A stretch of 64,000 nucleotides of DNA from JAGIBJ01 sp032119595 (GTDB lineage: Bacteria > Actinomycetota > Thermoleophilia > Solirubrobacterales > Solirubrobacteraceae): positions 1,426,001 through 1,490,000 of the forward strand of contig JAUMBQ010000006.1 in assembly GCA_032119595.1 (NCBI GenBank), written 5' to 3'. The notes under the pieces are model-generated. The model was not told the origin of the DNA and searched no databases. It was given only the letters and a program-made list of their open reading frames with translations. Both the position numbers and the translations under genes were made by a program. Shown here in pieces: positions 60,160 to 64,000 of the stretch (positions are counted from its first letter, which is position 1; each line of letters begins with the position of its first letter).

Positions 60160-61039
60160 GCTTCTTCGCTTGCCCCGGAGCCGGGCTGGCGGAGCGGCCG
60201 GGTGCCGAAGTCAAGGCGTCGGCCGCGGCGGGCGATGCGGCCGGGTTCGGGGCTCCTGCTGCGGGGTTGCCGGCAGGGCTGTCGGCGCCGCTGTCGTTGG
60301 TTCCGGCGGGATTGCTGCCGGCTGCGGCGTTGGCGTTGGCGGCGCCATTCTCGCGGTTGCTCGATGCGTTTGAAGGCGCGGCGGCCGTCGGGGACGCGTC
60401 CGACGACGGCGCCGCTGCGGGCTCCGGCGGGTTCGCGGCAGGGTGGTCAGCCGCTTGCTTCGGCGCGGACGGATTGGCGGCGGGCGCCGGAGCCGCACCC
60501 TCGCCTCCGGACACCGGCTGGGTGGTGGCTGCTGCCGGGACGGTGTCCGCGGTTGCCGCCGGTGCGGTCGCTCCCGCTGCTCGGGGGCGCGAGTCGCCCG
60601 CAGCGTCGTGATCGCGGCGGTCGTCGCGGCGCTCCGCGCGGCGCTCAAGCAGGTCGGCCGGGCGCTCGGTGGCGTTCCCGGTCGTCGCGGGCGCATACCA
60701 GCCGGCGCTGGCTCGCATGGTGGGGGCGGTGCCCTCCGGCTTGGGCTGGTCGTCGCGATGATCGGAGCTGATCAGCCCCTGCGGGATGAGGTTGTTCTGC
60801 ACGAACGCGCCGAACGGGATCAGGTTGGCCGGGATGAGCCCCAGTCCGGCGAACATCAACGCGACCAGCCACGCCGTGAGGACTGAGCCGACGACACGGC
60901 CGGCCCGCCCGAGCTTGCGGGCGCGGGCACCGGAGGGATCGAGCAGGACGGGGCTCGCGTCGGCGTGTTCGCGGATGCCACGCAGATCATCGACAGGGAC
61001 GCCCTGGCTGGGCGCCACAGGGGTAAGCGTTAGGGACAT
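60134..61039 (-). CDS. Single-pass membrane protein with Ala/Pro-rich exterior
   Basis: 301 residues. A short N-terminal region, then one hydrophobic helix (about 48-70: VVGSVLTAWLVALMFAGLGLIPANLIPFG), and about 200 residues of Ala/Pro/Ser/Asn low-complexity sequence. Overlap with the deacetylase-glycosyltransferase gene suggests a shared role in the envelope, perhaps as a scaffold or wall-spanning partner. No domain is recognised. Confidence 0.75.
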   Translation of the reverse strand: MSLTLTPVAPSQGVPVDDLRGIREHADASPVLLDPSGARARKLGRAGRVVGSVLTAWLVALMFAGLGLIPANLIPFGAFVQNNLIPQGLISSDHRDDQPKPEGTAPTMRASAGWYAPATTGNATERPADLLERRAERRDDRRDHDAAGDSRPRAAGATAPAATADTVPAAATTQPVSGGEGAAPAPAANPSAPKQAADHPAANPPEPAAAPSSDASPTAAAPSNASSNRENGAANANAAAGSNPAGTNDSGADSPAGNPAAGAPNPAASPAAADALTSAPGRSASPAPGQAKKRDAGSQGE

Positions 61040-61134
61040 GGTGGTGAGGCCGTGCGTGAGGCGCGCACGATCGGGTTGGCTTGGACGGGCCGGTTTCGGA
61101 GTATCGCATGGATCGGCGGCCGTTCAAGTCTCTC

Positions 61135-61148
61135 CGTATGGACATACG
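61135..61148. promoter_or_regulatory. Perfect palindrome CGTATG-GA-CATACG
   Basis: A 14-bp palindrome lies about 95 nt upstream of the membrane-protein gene (minus strand) in the divergent region shared with the thiolase. It may be an operator. Confidence 0.35.
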
Positions 61149-61244
61149 AAAATCTTCACACGAAGGCCATGCTGCCGAGTCGGCACGGCAGGTCGTCAAC
61201 GTCGGATAGGCAAGCCACCGGGCAAGTCTCGGGGCGGGTCGCAA

Positions 61245-61285
61245 ACCGAGCAACTGTTCGGTAAGGTGCCGCACGGCTGTTCGGT
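61245..61285 (+). promoter_or_regulatory. Palindrome and repeated half-site before the thiolase gene
   Basis: ACCGAGCAACTGTTCGGT (61245-61262) is an interrupted palindrome. Its right half, CTGTTCGGT, is repeated at 61277-61285, 23 bp downstream. It is a candidate operator for a fatty-acid-responsive regulator. AAGGAG at 61290-61295 is the ribosome-binding site. Confidence 0.4.
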
Positions 61286-61306
61286 TTCTAAGGAGCACAG
61301 CACCAG

Positions 61307-62524
<1,218 letters not shown>

Positions 62525-62526
62525 TC

Positions 62527-62607
62527 ATGCCGATCAAGCCCGGAACGTGGCCCAAGAACCGCGCCGCCACCCCTTCGACCGTCCGCACCACCGGAGCGAC
62601 CCGATGA
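62527..62607 (+). CDS. Possible 26-residue linker peptide
   Basis: A short frame MPIKPGTWPK.. starts 2 nt after the thiolase stop and ends in an ATGA overlap with the next gene. It is basic and Thr/Pro-rich. It may merely couple translation between the two genes. Confidence 0.2.
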   Translation: MPIKPGTWPKNRAATPSTVRTTGATR

Positions 62608-64000
62608 CCGACACCAGCAGCATCACCTGGGACCAGGGCGACGACGGGATCGTCGTCCTCACGCTCGACGCCCCCGGGCAGTCGGCCAACACGATGAACA
62701 CCGGCTACGTCGACTCGATGGCCGCGACGCTCGACCGGCTCGAGGAGCAGCGCGACGCGATCGTCGGCGTCGTGATCACGTCGGCGAAGTCGACGTTCTT
62801 CGCCGGCGGTGACCTCAACCTTCTTCGGGCCGTGCGCCCCGAGGATTCCGAGGCGTTCAACGCCGGCATGCAGCGCGTGAAGTCGCAGCTGCGTCGCCTG
62901 GAGACGCTCGGCGTGCCGGTCGTCTCGGCGATCAACGGCGCCGCACTCGGCGGCGGCCTCGAGCTCGCGCTGGCGACGCATCACCGCATCGCCGTCGACG
63001 ATCCGCGCATCAAGCTCGGCCTCCCCGAGGTCACCCTCGGGCTGCTCCCCGGAGCCGGCGGCGTGACCCGTACCGTGCGCATGCTCGGCATCGCCGACGC
63101 GCTTATGAAGGTGCTGATGAAGGGCGACCGGCTCGTGCCGCGCAAGGCGCTGAGCGTGGGCTTGATCGACGAACTCGTCGACACCCCGGACGAGCTGCTC
63201 CCCGCAGCCAAGACGTGGATCGCGGCCAACCCCGAGGCCAAACAGCCGTGGGACCAGCCCGGCTACAAGATCCCGGGCGGCACGCCGTCGAGCAAGGGCA
63301 TGGACCAGCTCCTGCCGGCGATTCCCGCCAACGTGCGCAAGCAGACGCACGGCGCGAACTACCCGGCTCCGCGCGCGATCATCGCGGCGGCCGTCGAGGG
63401 CGCGCAGGTCGATCTCGACACGGCCTTCACGATCGAGGGCCGCTACCTCGCGAGTCTCGCCACCGGGCAGGTCGCCAAGAACATGATCCAGGCGTTCTTC
63501 TTCGACCTCCAAGAGGTCAACGGGGCACGCGGACGTGAGCCCGGTGGCGAGCCGGCCAAGGTGAAGAAGGTCGTCGTCCTGGGCGCCGGCATGATGGGTG
63601 CGGCGATCGCATTCGTCTGCGCAAAGGTCGGCATCGAGGTGGTCCTCAAGGACGTCGCGCTGGAAGGCGCGGAGCGCGGCAAGGGCTACTCCAAGGCGCT
63701 CGTCGACAAGGCGGTCGACCGCAAGCGGATGACGCCCGAAGAGGCCGAAGCGCTGCTCGCTCGCATCACGCCCGCGGGCGACGCCGCTGCGGCCGCTGGC
63801 GCCGACCTCGTGATCGAGGCGGTCTTCGAGGACCCGGCCGTGAAGGCCCAGGTGTTCGGCGAGATCGAGCCGCATCTGGCGCCGGACGCGCTCCTGGGCT
63901 CCAATACGTCGACCCTCCCGATCACCGCGCTGGCGGAGAACGTGACCCGGCCGGAGGACTTCATCGGCCTGCACTTCTTCTCGCCCGTCGACAAGATGCC
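62604..64000 (+). CDS. fadB: FadB-type multifunctional beta-oxidation protein, 3' end outside window
   Basis: At least 465 residues from the ATG at 62604 to the right edge. The enoyl-CoA hydratase (crotonase) domain has FFAGGDLNLLR, INGAALGGGLELALA and LPEVTLGLLPGAGG, with both active-site Glu residues. After a linker, the 3-hydroxyacyl-CoA dehydrogenase Rossmann motif VVLGAGMMGAAIA appears, followed by SNTSTLPI and IGLHFFSPVDKM, where the sequence ends. It hydrates enoyl-CoA and oxidises the hydroxyacyl product, and works with the thiolase upstream. Confidence 0.94.
   Translation, partial: MTDTSSITWDQGDDGIVVLTLDAPGQSANTMNTGYVDSMAATLDRLEEQRDAIVGVVITSAKSTFFAGGDLNLLRAVRPEDSEAFNAGMQRVKSQLRRLETLGVPVVSAINGAALGGGLELALATHHRIAVDDPRIKLGLPEVTLGLLPGAGGVTRTVRMLGIADALMKVLMKGDRLVPRKALSVGLIDELVDTPDELLPAAKTWIAANPEAKQPWDQPGYKIPGGTPSSKGMDQLLPAIPANVRKQTHGANYPAPRAIIAAAVEGAQVDLDTAFTIEGRYLASLATGQVAKNMIQAFFFDLQEVNGARGREPGGEPAKVKKVVVLGAGMMGAAIAFVCAKVGIEVVLKDVALEGAERGKGYSKALVDKAVDRKRMTPEEAEALLARITPAGDAAAAAGADLVIEAVFEDPAVKAQVFGEIEPHLAPDALLGSNTSTLPITALAENVTRPEDFIGLHFFSPVDKM

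Noticed and set aside
58057..60771. A 904-codon plus-strand frame
   Set aside because: It is antisense to the deacetylase-glycosyltransferase, which has all catalytic motifs.

Overview
The window is GC-rich DNA, about two thirds G+C by eye, densely packed with genes that strongly prefer G or C at third codon positions. The gene content suggests an actinobacterial lineage, most plausibly Thermoleophilia/Solirubrobacterales. The reasons are alanine-rich signal peptides, large secreted Ig-like and Cys-repeat proteins, split acyl-CoA carboxylase subunits, an actinobacterial-type deacetylase-glycosyltransferase fusion, and many starts that look leaderless. This placement is inference; no rRNA or tRNA gene was found. 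Two 10-N assembly gaps are present, at 7897-7906 and 15425-15434.

Layout. (1) 1-17.4 kb holds secreted proteins, dominated by three tandem ~1500-residue paralogues (3269-17409). Each has a metzincin (M11-like) zinc protease motif, RTX-like GGxGND repeats, about five Ig-like modules and a C-terminal beta domain. They share upstream and downstream DNA elements. (2) 17.6-19.2 kb holds an acyl-CoA (propionyl/acetyl) carboxylase beta subunit, followed by a ~111-bp palindrome. (3) 19.4-31.7 kb holds four tandem secreted paralogues of an uncharacterised Cys-repeat family, each followed or separated by hairpins. (4) 32.1-33.5 kb holds a hypothetical protein and a VapBC-type toxin-antitoxin pair. (5) 33.9-43.3 kb is assimilatory metabolism: a NirA-like nitrite reductase, then divergent cysJI and cysH-TSUP-cysD-cysN operons. 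Together these cover sulfate to APS to sulfite to sulfide. (6) 43.9-51.7 kb is a signalling region: a canonical membrane GGDEF protein, a PAS histidine kinase with a NarL-type regulator, a lone receiver, an orphan Imm8-like protein, a second GGDEF protein with a drifted motif, and three short degenerate GGDEF proteins. (7) 51.9-53.7 kb holds the biotin carboxylase/BCCP subunit, the likely partner of the beta subunit 32 kb away. (8) 53.8-55.8 kb holds a DUF2236 oxygenase-like gene under a promoter with two palindromic operators, and a TetR regulator. (9) 55.8-61 kb holds two paralogous secreted proteins among identical palindromic repeats, then a polysaccharide deacetylase/glycosyltransferase fusion with an overlapping membrane-protein gene. 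(10) 61.3-64 kb holds a thiolase and the start of a FadB-type multifunctional beta-oxidation protein that leaves the window.

The candidates most worth following are these: the degenerate GGDEF proteins that have lost the catalytic motif but keep the RxxD inhibitory-site motif at the same place (possible c-di-GMP receptors), the two tandem arrays of giant secreted proteins, and several families of palindromic intergenic repeats.
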